Positions 35,519 to 43,135 of a DNA stretch of 64,000 nt are shown here, piece by piece (position 1 is the first letter of the stretch; every line of letters begins with the position of its first letter). The stretch is taken from the NCBI GenBank assembly GCA_900542195.1, contig UQNA01000007.1, positions 1 to 64,000 on the forward strand, read 5' to 3'. This DNA is from an uncultured Sutterella sp. (lineage in GTDB: Bacteria; Pseudomonadota; Gammaproteobacteria; Burkholderiales; Burkholderiaceae_F). The notes beneath the pieces were generated by a model that ran no database searches, was not told the origin of the DNA, and saw only the letters and a list, made by a program, of their open reading frames with translations. The position numbers were made by a program, and so were the translations under genes.

Positions 35519-37939
35519 TTAATACCGGACTGGATACTTCAATTGTTCCATTAGCTCAGGTGTAAGCATGAATCCGGCCTTATTGCGGTAATAACTAAGT
35601 GCTTGCGTCATAGCGTCACAATTGTGAACTAATACCCCATTAGCAAAAAACAAGTGAGAACCTTCAATCGTTAGATTGAACACTTTTTCTTTTCTGTCCA
35701 AGTTTCCTACTACAGGATCGTGAACAAGTTGTTTTTGGTCTGCGTCCTCCACCTTCGAGATATTTAAATTCTTTTCCGCAAATTTCGCAGGTCTTAACGA
35801 CTTCGTAACTTTCGTATTTCCGTCGGTATTGCGTTTCACATTTTCTAGTACAGAATTTTGAATCTGCTCTTTTTGCTTCGAATATTGATCCGCAATAGGA
35901 ACAAACGCATTGATAAATTTTCGGAATCCTTTTCTTTGCGTGTTCCTTATGCCACCTCCTTCCTTCTTCGCTCCTATGCCACGCAGAGGCAAGAGGTCTA
36001 ATGGCTTCCAAGTGCTTAAAAACTTTTTCGGTGCGGAGATTAGTTTTTTTGCGGTGTTCATCACGTGATAAACACTCAAGATTACTAAATTCGTTGTTAA
36101 AACTATTCCCGTCTTTATGGTGAATCTCATACCCCGGAGGAACCTTTTCACCTTGGAAATATTCCCATATGGCAACGTGTAAACCTTTTGGGTTCTTTCT
36201 TCCTTCATTTGTTGTTGAAGAGCTAAGGTAATAATTTCCTTTTCCTCCCATTCTTTTAAAGACAATGCCGTTAAAGACAACCGATTTAGGAGGATTGGAT
36301 TGATCAAGTTTTGGTATTTCAACGTTATACATTCTTGAAAATTCACCTCTATAAATTTTTGGATTTTTCCTGTTCTTGTAATAAAAGGATGATCTGGAGT
36401 AGCCGTAATTCCGTATTTGGTAATTACTTCCTTTTCCCCTGTTTCACCTGCACATAAGACTTTTTTTAATCCAAAAGGAGTAATGACAAAATCACCTGCC
36501 TTTATTTGTTCGATTGGTTTATCTCCAAACAAAGTGGCTACTTTTGTTCCTGCGATAAAACATTGGTCATCGTGAGCACCAGCAGGGAAATTAAATAATT
36601 CCGCTTCAAATGCGCTTACCCAAGGCGTTCTGTCCGGGTCAGGTATGTAAACATTACCCGCTTCAAAAAACGGTGTTACGGCACTTGCTCGGGCTTCTTT
36701 TGACTCCTTAGGAGTAATCGGAATAATCCCGCTTACTGTTTTTTGAAGTTCAGAAATAATCGCACTGCCGTTGGCTTTATCTTCTACTAACTTTCTTGTT
36801 GCACGAGGCCATTTTTTGGCTAGCAATAAAAACATTTCCCGGGTTTTAACGAAGTCCCACTGTCCACGTACTTGGTCTAAAAGATAAAAATCCGCTCCTT
36901 TTTTACCCCAAACCTGACCCACTACATAGTCAGAATTTTTAGAGTCTTTAAAGGTCATATCCCAACTTATTAGTTGTTGGTCGAATTGAGGCGGTACGCT
37001 TGTATCAGTCCAGTACTTAATCCATTCCGCTTTAAAGATTGAGCCTCCGTCCGGGATCGGGTGCTGCTGGTATAAAGCAGCCCAATCACGTGAACCGATA
37101 GTTTTTCTAATTTTCTCTAATTGGTTTAAGTCGTAACGCTCAGGGTGTAAAGCCTCACCCTTGAGTCGGTGCGGTTCGTCATTTTCTGCAATAGCCGGAT
37201 AGTTGATTACTGTAAAAGTATCACCTGCGCCGGAGTTCATATTTTCAATTAACCGACCGATTAAATCATCTAAGTGCCAACGGGTGCACATGACGATTAC
37301 ACCCCCGCCCGGACTTAAGCGGGTGTAAGCCGTTGACGTGTACCAATCCCAAATAGAATTTCTAATAGTTGCACTATTGGCTTCGGCTCGGTCTTTTAAC
37401 GGGTCATCAATTAGTAGGATATCTGCGCCTTGGCCTGTAATACCACCGCCAACACCAGCGGAACGATAAACGCCAGTATGTCCTACTATTTCAAATAAAT
37501 CAGAGGTTCTAATGTATGAACCTCTCGTTTCCGCATTAGCTTTTTTACCCGCTAAGGTAGTTTCCGGGAATACTTCAAAATACGCTTCATCATCAATAAT
37601 GCGCTGTACGTCTCTATTAAAGCGTTGTGATAAATCGGAACTATAGGAAGTAGCGATTATCTGCAATTCTGGATTACGACCAAAAGCGTAAGCAGGGAAG
37701 CGTCTAGAAACAATCTCCGATTTTCCGCTTCTCGGTGGTAAACAAATAATTAAGCGTGGTGATTTTTTATTTTGTACGTCTTCTAAGAACTTATCGAGCT
37801 TATCGCATATTTCCTTATGCACCCACCCTAGTAAGTAATCCTTTTTAGTAAACGTGATAAAAGCGGAAAAAGACTGCCTAGACGCTCGGCGTTTTAATTC
37901 ATGTATCGCTTGCTCACGTGTTATCGTTGAGTTGCGCAA
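35519..37939 (-). CDS. terminase large subunit, interrupted by an intein
   Basis: 806 codons. The ATPase part has Walker A CLPPRSGKSE at about 66-75, Walker B ILLIDDP at about 174-180, and VIVMCTRWHLDD. The nuclease part has LISWDMTFKD and, at its last acidic motif, GAHDDQ joined to CDAMTQALSYY. Residues 460-773 are an intein inserted exactly between DDQ and CDA, at a nuclease catalytic motif. After splicing the protein would be about 492 residues, a normal TerL size. The four-base-equivalent overlap with TerS suggests coupled translation. Confidence 0.93.
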   Translation of the reverse strand: MRNSTITREQAIHELKRRASRQSFSAFITFTKKDYLLGWVHKEICDKLDKFLEDVQNKKSPRLIICLPPRSGKSEIVSRRFPAYAFGRNPELQIIATSYSSDLSQRFNRDVQRIIDDEAYFEVFPETTLAGKKANAETRGSYIRTSDLFEIVGHTGVYRSAGVGGGITGQGADILLIDDPLKDRAEANSATIRNSIWDWYTSTAYTRLSPGGGVIVMCTRWHLDDLIGRLIENMNSGAGDTFTVINYPAIAENDEPHRLKGEALHPERYDLNQLEKIRKTIGSRDWAALYQQHPIPDGGSIFKAEWIKYWTDTSVPPQFDQQLISWDMTFKDSKNSDYVVGQVWGKKGADFYLLDQVRGQWDFVKTREMFLLLAKKWPRATRKLVEDKANGSAIISELQKTVSGIIPITPKESKEARASAVTPFFEAGNVYIPDPDRTPWVSAFEAELFNFPAGAHDDQCFIAGTKVATLFGDKPIEQIKAGDFVITPFGLKKVLCAGETGEKEVITKYGITATPDHPFITRTGKIQKFIEVNFQECITLKYQNLINPILLNRLSLTALSLKEWEEKEIITLALQQQMKEERTQKVYTLPYGNISKVKRFLRGMRFTIKTGIVLTTNLVILSVYHVMNTAKKLISAPKKFLSTWKPLDLLPLRGIGAKKEGGGIRNTQRKGFRKFINAFVPIADQYSKQKEQIQNSVLENVKRNTDGNTKVTKSLRPAKFAEKNLNISKVEDADQKQLVHDPVVGNLDRKEKVFNLTIEGSHLFFANGVLVHNCDAMTQALSYYRNKAGFMLTPELMEQLKYPVRY
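35621..36562 (-). other. intein in terminase large subunit (Hint domain)
   Basis: 314 codons, in frame. Block A begins at Cys1 (CFIAGTKVATLFGDKPIEQI), block B is GITATPDHPFI (T-x-x-H), block F is KVFNLTIEGSHLFF, and block G ends GVLVHN before the +1 Cys. All residues for protein splicing are present. About 170 middle residues have no intein or endonuclease character in this frame and are Lys/Arg/Leu-rich; a different frame there codes an HNH endonuclease. Confidence 0.9.
35664..36332 (-). CDS. HNH homing endonuclease nested out of frame inside the intein
   Basis: 222 residues in a frame different from TerL. The HNH core is PPGYEIHHKDGNSFNNEF with LECLSRDEHRKK (H71, H72, N80, H93), HNH_3-like. 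Two treble-clef-type Cys clusters follow (CSYCG...FCTRKC and CEICG...TCSRSC). The ATG at 36332 has AGAGGTG 11 bases upstream, so it can be translated on its own. In-frame endonucleases are the rule in inteins; here intein linker and endonuclease overprint each other for 223 codons. Confidence 0.88.
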   Translation of the reverse strand: MYNVEIPKLDQSNPPKSVVFNGIVFKRMGGKGNYYLSSSTTNEGRKNPKGLHVAIWEYFQGEKVPPGYEIHHKDGNSFNNEFSNLECLSRDEHRKKTNLRTEKVFKHLEAIRPLASAWHRSEEGRRWHKEHAKKRIPKIYQCVCSYCGSIFEAKRADSKFCTRKCETQYRRKYESYEVVKTCEICGKEFKYLEGGGRRPKTTCSRSCSRKLGQKRKSVQSND

Positions 37940-38306
37940 TTTTCATTAGTTCCTCGTTACTTAAGTTTTCAACTGTTTTCGCATTTACCTCAATCGGCGC
38001 ACCGTCTGCGCCAGTAAGTTCTTGCTTGATTGTTTCTTTCCAACCGCCTTGGGTCTTGAGAAAGAAAATCATGGCTGCTGTATTACCTGTTTTAATCTCG
38101 GTCATTAAAGCGTTGGTTACTAGTGCGATTCCTTTGGCTTTTCCTCTTTTTATTGCGTCCGCAAATTCTGCAAATTCTCTTTTTCTGCTGTATAGGGTTC
38201 TTTCTGAAATTCCAAGCGCAAGGGCTATCTGTTCTTGAGTTAAGCCATTAGCAGCCAATGCCTCAACCTGTCCGAGGTCGGGAATAATTTTAGGTTTTGT
38301 TTTCAT
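37914..38306 (-). CDS. terminase small subunit
   Basis: 130 residues from MKTKPKIIPDLGQVEALAAN. A helix-turn-helix (LTQEQIALALGISERTLYS) begins the protein and a helical body follows, with WKETIKQELTGADGAPIEV typical of small terminases. It recognises the packaging site. It overlaps TerL by 26 bp and the glycosyltransferase end by 17 bp. Confidence 0.88.
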   Translation of the reverse strand: MKTKPKIIPDLGQVEALAANGLTQEQIALALGISERTLYSRKREFAEFADAIKRGKAKGIALVTNALMTEIKTGNTAAMIFFLKTQGGWKETIKQELTGADGAPIEVNAKTVENLSNEELMKIAQLNDNT

Positions 38307-39162
38307 GGCGTACTTTTCTCCATTTTTCGTTAAGAATGCAAGGAGCGCACGCATTCCAATCTATAGCGTGGTGAATACGAAAAGAACTATTACCCATAGC
38401 CTTGACTTTAACCGCCGAAGGATTACACATTACAGAGTAGAAAGATTTGGCGTAAGTTCCAATATCCAAATAAGCCTCCGTTAGTCCACCTTCTCTCTGT
38501 TGTGTTTCACCTTGAACAATCATGACATCGACCAAAGAAAACACTCTTTTTCCTTGGGGATTAGCAAGTACGTAATAATTTACGTCTTCGTTTAATCGTC
38601 CTAAAAATTTTTGTGGTTTATCAGTTCTAAAAAAGAAAGCATTCATTACTTTTCTAAGTAATGCTTTCTTTATAAACTGACCATTAAGGCCACCGATAAA
38701 ATCACCTCCTTGAGTTAACGCTAGGCAATCAGAATCAGTACTTAATAAGAAATCTATACAGCTATCAAAAAACTTATCTAGATTTTTAAACACATACCAA
38801 GCAAGTATTCCTAAATCTTCAAATCTGTAAGAAATACTTGAATAATCGTCGTCAAGCATTAAAAAATATTCGATGCCTAAATCTTTAGCTAAATCAAAAG
38901 TTGCATTCCTAGCATAAACAACTATATTGTCTTGACCTACACCATTATCCATAGTGTCGGTTATTTCTCTATAAGTTTCTTTGTTAAAAACAAGAACCGA
39001 ACTGCCAAACTTTTCTTTGTACTTACTTAGTTGTTCGTCCTCGTCATCACAAATATAAAAAATCTCTCCTGTATATCCCTGTCGTCTTAACGTTTTATCT
39101 GTGAGAACGGTATCGGCTCTTCCGTGAGTCAAAATAAAAACGGCAAAATTTTCAGTCTTCAT
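38290..39162 (-). CDS. TET-associated-type glycosyltransferase
   Basis: 290 residues from MKTENFAVFILTHGRADTV. The GT-A-like features are FILTHGR at the start, FYICDDEDEQL, VYARNATFDLAKDLGIEYF and the metal-binding LMLDDDYSS. The C-terminal half has HHAIDWNACAPCILNEKWRK. This is the pattern of phage TET/JBP-associated glycosyltransferases predicted to decorate hydroxylated pyrimidines in phage DNA. No TET/JBP or hydroxymethylase gene is visible in this window, so the acceptor is unknown. It sits between TerS and the ParB-like gene. Confidence 0.75.
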   Translation of the reverse strand: MKTENFAVFILTHGRADTVLTDKTLRRQGYTGEIFYICDDEDEQLSKYKEKFGSSVLVFNKETYREITDTMDNGVGQDNIVVYARNATFDLAKDLGIEYFLMLDDDYSSISYRFEDLGILAWYVFKNLDKFFDSCIDFLLSTDSDCLALTQGGDFIGGLNGQFIKKALLRKVMNAFFFRTDKPQKFLGRLNEDVNYYVLANPQGKRVFSLVDVMIVQGETQQREGGLTEAYLDIGTYAKSFYSVMCNPSAVKVKAMGNSSFRIHHAIDWNACAPCILNEKWRKVRHENKT

Positions 39163-39938
39163 CTTTGTCACCCAAAAGATCATGCAACTGTTTTGTCATT
39201 TTTACGTAACCCATTTTTAAAGCGTCATCCTAATCAATCATTACCAAGGCGGACTTCTCCATAAGTCTTTGGCATTCCGGGGAAGCGGAACAGTAATAAT
39301 CTGCGATTTTTTTATAGTTAAAAGTTAAATGACGATAAGCAGAAATAATCAAAAATTCTTTTTCTTCGTCCGGCAAGTTTGAAGCTCTAATCTCTTCGAT
39401 AAGGTCGTATGCCCGAGTTCTATCAATTAAATCTTTGAGAATTGGGGGGGTTGATGCATGGTTCATATTGGATAGAATCAATCTTTACTTGATATTTTTC
39501 TTCGTAATTCTTTTGTTCGTCTGTTTCTAAAGATTCGTTTAATTCTTCTTGAGTAAAGCCAATACTATTTAAGTCGATACCGTCTAGTTGTATGGCTTCT
39601 AGTTCAATCTTAAGTAAATCCTCGTCCCAACCGGAATTTAGAGCGATTTTGTTATCAGCAAGGATATAAGCCTTTTTTTGAGATTCGGATAAGCCGGAAA
39701 GTTCGATTACCGGAACTTTATCGAGCTTCAATTTTTTAGCAGCAAGCAAGCGACCATGACCTGCAATAACGCCATTATCTCCGTCCGTAAGGATTGGATT
39801 GTTAAATCCAAATTCTTTAATACTGGAGGCTATTTGCGTTACTTGTTCGTCCGAATGAGTGCGGGCATTGTTAACGTATGGGATAAGCTCTTCAACGCTT
39901 TTATAAACAACTTTTAGATTGTTGCGGTTCACTGCCAT
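39152..39938 (-). pseudogene. ParB/Srx-like nuclease-fold protein, split at a C7 tract and by an amber codon
   Basis: The first part (39423-39938, 171 codons) is a ParB/sulfiredoxin-like domain: PYVNNARTHSDEQVTQIA, GVIAGHGRLLAAKKL and ILADNKIALNSGWDEDLLK. It leaves frame at seven C (39444-39450). The second part, PPILKDLIDRTRAYDLIEEI and FNYKKIADYYCSASPECQ, is in another frame and is what normally continues this family. The frame then meets TAG at 39230, after which DDALKMGYVKMTKQLHD continues in the same frame to a TGA at 39152. Six or nine C would restore the first junction. Such proteins often accompany phage DNA modification. Confidence 0.7.
39444..39450. repeat. G7 homopolymer (C7 on coding strand) at the frame break
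   Basis: Seven G on the plus strand, exactly where the ParB-like protein changes frame. One fewer or two more bases would join the two halves. Confidence 0.85.
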
Positions 39939-39962
39939 ATTTGAAAAATCTTAAAAAATCTT

Positions 39963-40000
39963 CAAAAAAAAAGACGTTCGATAATTTCTTACCGAACGCC
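39963..40000 (-). terminator. intrinsic terminator
   Basis: Minus-strand GGCGTTCG/CGAACGTC stem with a T9 run. It ends the transcript of the membrane-protein gene 40107-40607 before the ParB-like gene. Confidence 0.8.
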
Positions 40001-40026
40001 CACATCTCAAACCAAAGGAGTTTTAC

Positions 40027-40110
40027 ATGACGACTGTTTTTGTCGGGTTACAGTCTCCCGAAAAATTGGCTCGCTTGATCAGGCTCAAACGAGAAAGCCG
40101 TTATAGTTAA
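40027..40110 (+). CDS. 27-codon plus-strand small ORF
   Basis: ATG at 40027 preceded by AAAGGAG with good spacing; it codes MTTVFVGLQSPEKLARLIRL and a short basic end. It runs against all neighbours. Its overlap with the 3' end of the membrane gene is 4 bp. The strong ribosome binding site argues for translation, but the size prevents a family call. Confidence 0.4.
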   Translation: MTTVFVGLQSPEKLARLIRLKRESRYS

Positions 40111-40607
40111 AATCCAATAGCACCAATAAGGCCACTCAAGATTAAGCATACCGAAACGATTTTTAGAATCAAAGATCTAATCGTGATTACTTCGTCTAAT
40201 GCTTTTAATTGCTGGTCATACTCGAGAACCTTATCCTTAACGTCTAACAAGATTTCATTAGCTTCCCTGTTATCTTTTTTTAGACATTTGAAGTAATCCT
40301 TAGCGAAACGATTCGGCGGTGTTATAGAAAACAGAAAATACGTAGAAAAACATACAGCAGTCAAAGCAAAAGCAGCAGAAGCATGAAACAAAAACTTATC
40401 GTACCAATCGGAAAAGAAACCTTCATGAAAGAGAAAATATAGGAAAACAAATTGAAGAACCGATCCGAATAAAACTAAAGCCAACTTTTTATTTTGTTCC
40501 GGCATTCGTTTTTGTACTATTTCCTGATAGTCCTTTTCGGCCATTGTGAGAATGCTTTTAGCGAATACGATATCTAACGATAATTGTTGTTGATCAAAGT
40601 TATTCAT
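40107..40607 (-). CDS. membrane protein, hypothetical
   Basis: 166 residues from MNNFDQQQLSLDIVF. Two hydrophobic segments lie near 42-62 and 72-93, a coiled-coil-like cytoplasmic part follows, and a third hydrophobic segment is at the C-terminus (SLILKIVSVCLILSGLIG). The T run of a terminator ends 7 bases before its ATG and there is no Shine-Dalgarno, so expression may be separately controlled. Unknown role. Confidence 0.6.
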   Translation of the reverse strand: MNNFDQQQLSLDIVFAKSILTMAEKDYQEIVQKRMPEQNKKLALVLFGSVLQFVFLYFLFHEGFFSDWYDKFLFHASAAFALTAVCFSTYFLFSITPPNRFAKDYFKCLKKDNREANEILLDVKDKVLEYDQQLKALDEVITIRSLILKIVSVCLILSGLIGAIGF

Positions 40608-40614
40608 AAATAAC

Positions 40615-40678
40615 AAAAAACCCCGCATTAAGCGAGGTTCCTATCTTTCGTCCATGCCAAAGCCCCTAAGCAGGGGCT
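40615..40678 (-). terminator. two hairpins upstream of the membrane gene
   Basis: AACCCCGC/GCGAGGTT (40619-40639) gives a minus-strand terminator with T6. A second hairpin, AGCCCCT/AGGGGCT (40661-40678), lies just upstream. The gap 40679-40830 is AT-rich and holds repeated GTTAAC words (about 40750-40800), possibly a late regulatory region. Confidence 0.7.
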
Positions 40679-40830
40679 ATCGGTACGCACTTATGTGGTC
40701 AGCAAATTTTATTTAATTATAAAACAAAATTTTACTTAGGGGTAACTGTACATAAGGTTAACTTTAAACAAGGGTTAAAACTAAGTTAACTCACATAAAT
40801 AAATGATAAAACCGGTGGGTAATGCTTTAC

Positions 40831-41295
40831 TTAAATTTCCCCGGTTAATTGCTTTCTGATATCGCTTTCAAGTTCAACTCTTTCTTTAAAGATTCTTAAG
40901 ATTTTTGAACGCCAGTGAATCTCTTTAGCTCCCTTGGAAATATGGGCGTGTTGGCGCATTCTTTCGTATTCTCGATAAGTACCGAAAACAAAAATCTTAA
41001 TAAACTTCTTGACTGGCAGGTATTGCAAATAATCAGGCATAGAACGCCATACGTCATTAAATAAATCTGCGTCTTTAAAGTCTATTGGTTCGGGCGGATC
41101 TTCTCTATATCTTAGTTCGTCTTCTTCTCGTTTTTTCCGTTCCTCTTCGGTCTCGTGTAATCGTTCTGTTGTTGCCTTGAGGTACTGGCAAAAAACAAAA
41201 GTGATAGATACGCTTCTATCGAATTTATCCATGTAAGCCCGCCTCCAATTTTCAAGACGAGCTAAGAAATTAGTATCAATTTCAAAATCATTCAT
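40831..41295 (-). CDS. possible late gene regulator (Q-like position)
   Basis: 154 residues from MNDFEIDTNFLARLENWRRAY. The start (RLENW) and a C-terminal basic helical part (MRQHAHISKGAKEIHWRSKIL) recall phage late antiterminator or activator proteins, but I cannot assign a family. It lies at the junction of early genes and the packaging/structural operon, followed by a long non-coding gap, which is where such a regulator belongs. Confidence 0.45.
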   Translation of the reverse strand: MNDFEIDTNFLARLENWRRAYMDKFDRSVSITFVFCQYLKATTERLHETEEERKKREEDELRYREDPPEPIDFKDADLFNDVWRSMPDYLQYLPVKKFIKIFVFGTYREYERMRQHAHISKGAKEIHWRSKILRIFKERVELESDIRKQLTGEI

Positions 41296-41302
41296 ATGTT
41301 TG

Positions 41303-41809
41303 TCAGTACTCCACAAATTCCCAACCGTGAGTATTTTTCGGATACACCACAATCATCTTGAAGGGGTAATTAGTTGCGGTTGATTTAACTTTTACTTTTG
41401 CGTCATCTAAAAAGATTTTTGGATTAGCTTTAACCTCGTGAAATTCAAGAGTGCTATCAGCTTTTAGAACTAAAAAATCCGGCGTGTACCAACACGCACC
41501 GTCTGCAATTTTTACCTTGATAGATTCGAACCAAATTTTTTGGATCCGGCCGGCTGCTTCCTCAGCTTTTAAGTACTCGAAATAACGCCGTTCGGTCTTA
41601 TTCATTTGACCTTCTTTTAGCCTTCCTTTGGCTTGATAGAGGCGCATACCTTTAGGGTTCTTAGGACTTGTTTTGTCTGATTGAGTCGATTGAATTAAAT
41701 CTTGAATAAATCCTTGCTGGAAGCGTTTTTGTCGTTCCTCTTCTTCCTTTTTCTTTTTGTAGTAAGCAACAACAAGCGGATCATCTTCGGAAAGTCTTAA
41801 GCCGTTCAT
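41303..41809 (-). CDS. DUF1064 restriction-endonuclease-fold protein
   Basis: 168 residues from MNGLRLSEDDPLVVAYYKKK. The C-terminal domain has NKTERRYFEYLKAEEAAG, YTPDFLVL and EFHEVKA, the D...ExK nuclease pattern of DUF1064, a phage Holliday-junction-resolvase-like family. The N-terminal part is a Lys/Glu-rich helix. Confidence 0.8.
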   Translation of the reverse strand: MNGLRLSEDDPLVVAYYKKKKEEEERQKRFQQGFIQDLIQSTQSDKTSPKNPKGMRLYQAKGRLKEGQMNKTERRYFEYLKAEEAAGRIQKIWFESIKVKIADGACWYTPDFLVLKADSTLEFHEVKANPKIFLDDAKVKVKSTATNYPFKMIVVYPKNTHGWEFVEY

Positions 41810-42018
41810 TTTGTTGTCTCCTTTAATTCGAATCGGTGGCAAGACTTGCAATCCTTATGCGTAATCATCCCGTTGTATTTGCCGGAGAACCAACGTGAAC
41901 AAACGCCATGTTTATCAGAGGATGACGGAAAAGCGATATACAAGGTAGTTTTTTCAAAATATTTGCAATGACCGCAAGTATTGAGATAAATCTTTTTCTT
42001 TTTTGGCATTGAGTACAT
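41806..42018 (-). CDS. small Zn-ribbon protein
   Basis: 70 residues (or 67 from MPKKKK). Cys motifs CGHCKYFE and CSRWF, then CKSC, form a likely zinc site. Unknown function, four bases overlap with the DUF1064 gene. Confidence 0.65.
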   Translation of the reverse strand: MYSMPKKKKIYLNTCGHCKYFEKTTLYIAFPSSSDKHGVCSRWFSGKYNGMITHKDCKSCHRFELKETTK

Positions 42019-42039
42019 AGTCGCAATAGTCTTGTGAGC

Positions 42040-42336
42040 TTATAAATTGATTGATATTTGTTCTAAGGTTGGATTGAAAGAGGGGGATTTTTTATAGAAC
42101 GCTATGCGCTTAGATATCTGTGAATAATCCGCTTTAATGAACTTATCGCATTGATAATCAATAACGTTCGCTTCCCAGTGTTTATCTGGCTTTTCATGAC
42201 AGAAAATCTTGAGGTGAAGATTACCGGGCTGGCCTAATAGGAAATCTGTAATAACGCTCATTGGGCGGTTTGCCAGTTGGTTCTTTGGTTGCGGTCTGGA
42301 TTGAGCGAATTGACAAAATAAGCAAATACCGGACAT
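42040..42336 (-). CDS. small Cys-rich protein, hypothetical
   Basis: 98 residues; CLFCQFA at the N-terminus and later FCHEKPD and DYQCDKF can bind a metal. Two bases separate it from the upstream small membrane gene, whose GAGGAA end supplies the ribosome binding site. Confidence 0.6.
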   Translation of the reverse strand: MSGICLFCQFAQSRPQPKNQLANRPMSVITDFLLGQPGNLHLKIFCHEKPDKHWEANVIDYQCDKFIKADYSQISKRIAFYKKSPSFNPTLEQISINL

Positions 42337-42338
42337 TT

Positions 42339-42458
42339 TTATTCCTCCTGTTGGTCAATAGAGGAATCAAGTAAGAACCCGGCAAACTTAGCAAGCAGAT
42401 AAATGAATGCAAATAAAGCGAATAATCTAAGCAAAATGCCAAGAACTAAATCATTCAT
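42339..42458 (-). CDS. 39-residue membrane protein
   Basis: MNDLVLGILLRLFALFAF and onward is one hydrophobic helix, ending DSSIDQQEE. GGGAGG lies 8 bp before the ATG. It is in the small-gene run left of the replication genes. Too short for most gene finders, but the ribosome binding site and spacing are good. Confidence 0.6.
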   Translation of the reverse strand: MNDLVLGILLRLFALFAFIYLLAKFAGFLLDSSIDQQEE

Positions 42459-42533
42459 TTTTTACCTCCCAAAATCTTCAAAATTAGTAATCGTGTTTGA
42501 ACGCTCATATAAGCCGTATACGGCGTTTTGTTT

Positions 42534-43109
42534 TCAAAATGGGTATTCGTATTGGTTAGGATTAGAAAATTGATTCTGGAGCTTTTTAGCTAGGTCAAAA
42601 GACTTAATAAGGCCAAAGGTTTTATTTATCTTGTCGTTTTTCTCTTTCTCGATAGCCTGCTCCATTGAGTTCTTTTTTTCTTCCCGCATTAAGTCGGTTG
42701 AAAGTTGTTTTTCAAAAAAGGCTAAGATTCGAGTACCGAAGGAATAACAAGATTCGTAATCCGTTTGTCCGTTCGGTTTTGTGATTGTTTTTGGCGCAAG
42801 TTCAGGATGACCGACGTTTACAGCCCATTCATTTAAAAGTTCTATTTCTTTCCATTCGAACCGTTGGAACTTGCGGTTAATCGAGTATTCAATAGCCATG
42901 TTGTAATAGCCAATGAATTCTTTAATGTTTTTCGTGACATAAGGCCAAAAACGGCTATCAACAGCTTTGTGATATTCGCAAACGAATGGGATCGGATTAC
43001 TTGAGTCTTGCGTTGTTGAAAAAATACAACCTTGCGCTATACAGCATACCGGCACCAGTTTAGAGGGTTCATTCGGATTGAATACTTGATTACCAGTTTC
43101 CCATGCCAT
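42534..43109 (-). CDS. hypothetical protein with N-terminal Cys/His site
   Basis: 191 residues. CCIAQGCIF and VCEYH near the N-terminus look like a zinc site; the rest is helical, with a Lys/Glu-rich stretch at about 140-170. It follows the replication initiator gene, so a replication accessory role is possible but not shown. Confidence 0.55.
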   Translation of the reverse strand: MAWETGNQVFNPNEPSKLVPVCCIAQGCIFSTTQDSSNPIPFVCEYHKAVDSRFWPYVTKNIKEFIGYYNMAIEYSINRKFQRFEWKEIELLNEWAVNVGHPELAPKTITKPNGQTDYESCYSFGTRILAFFEKQLSTDLMREEKKNSMEQAIEKEKNDKINKTFGLIKSFDLAKKLQNQFSNPNQYEYPF

Positions 43110-43135
43110 GTTAATTTTCTCCTTTTAATACGTGT

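Noticed and set aside
36000..36340. Possibility that the HNH/TerL frame change is a simple sequencing error
   Set aside because: Both frames stay open for more than 220 codons and both carry complete, non-overlapping motif sets; one indel would fuse them but would then destroy the intein C-terminal frame.
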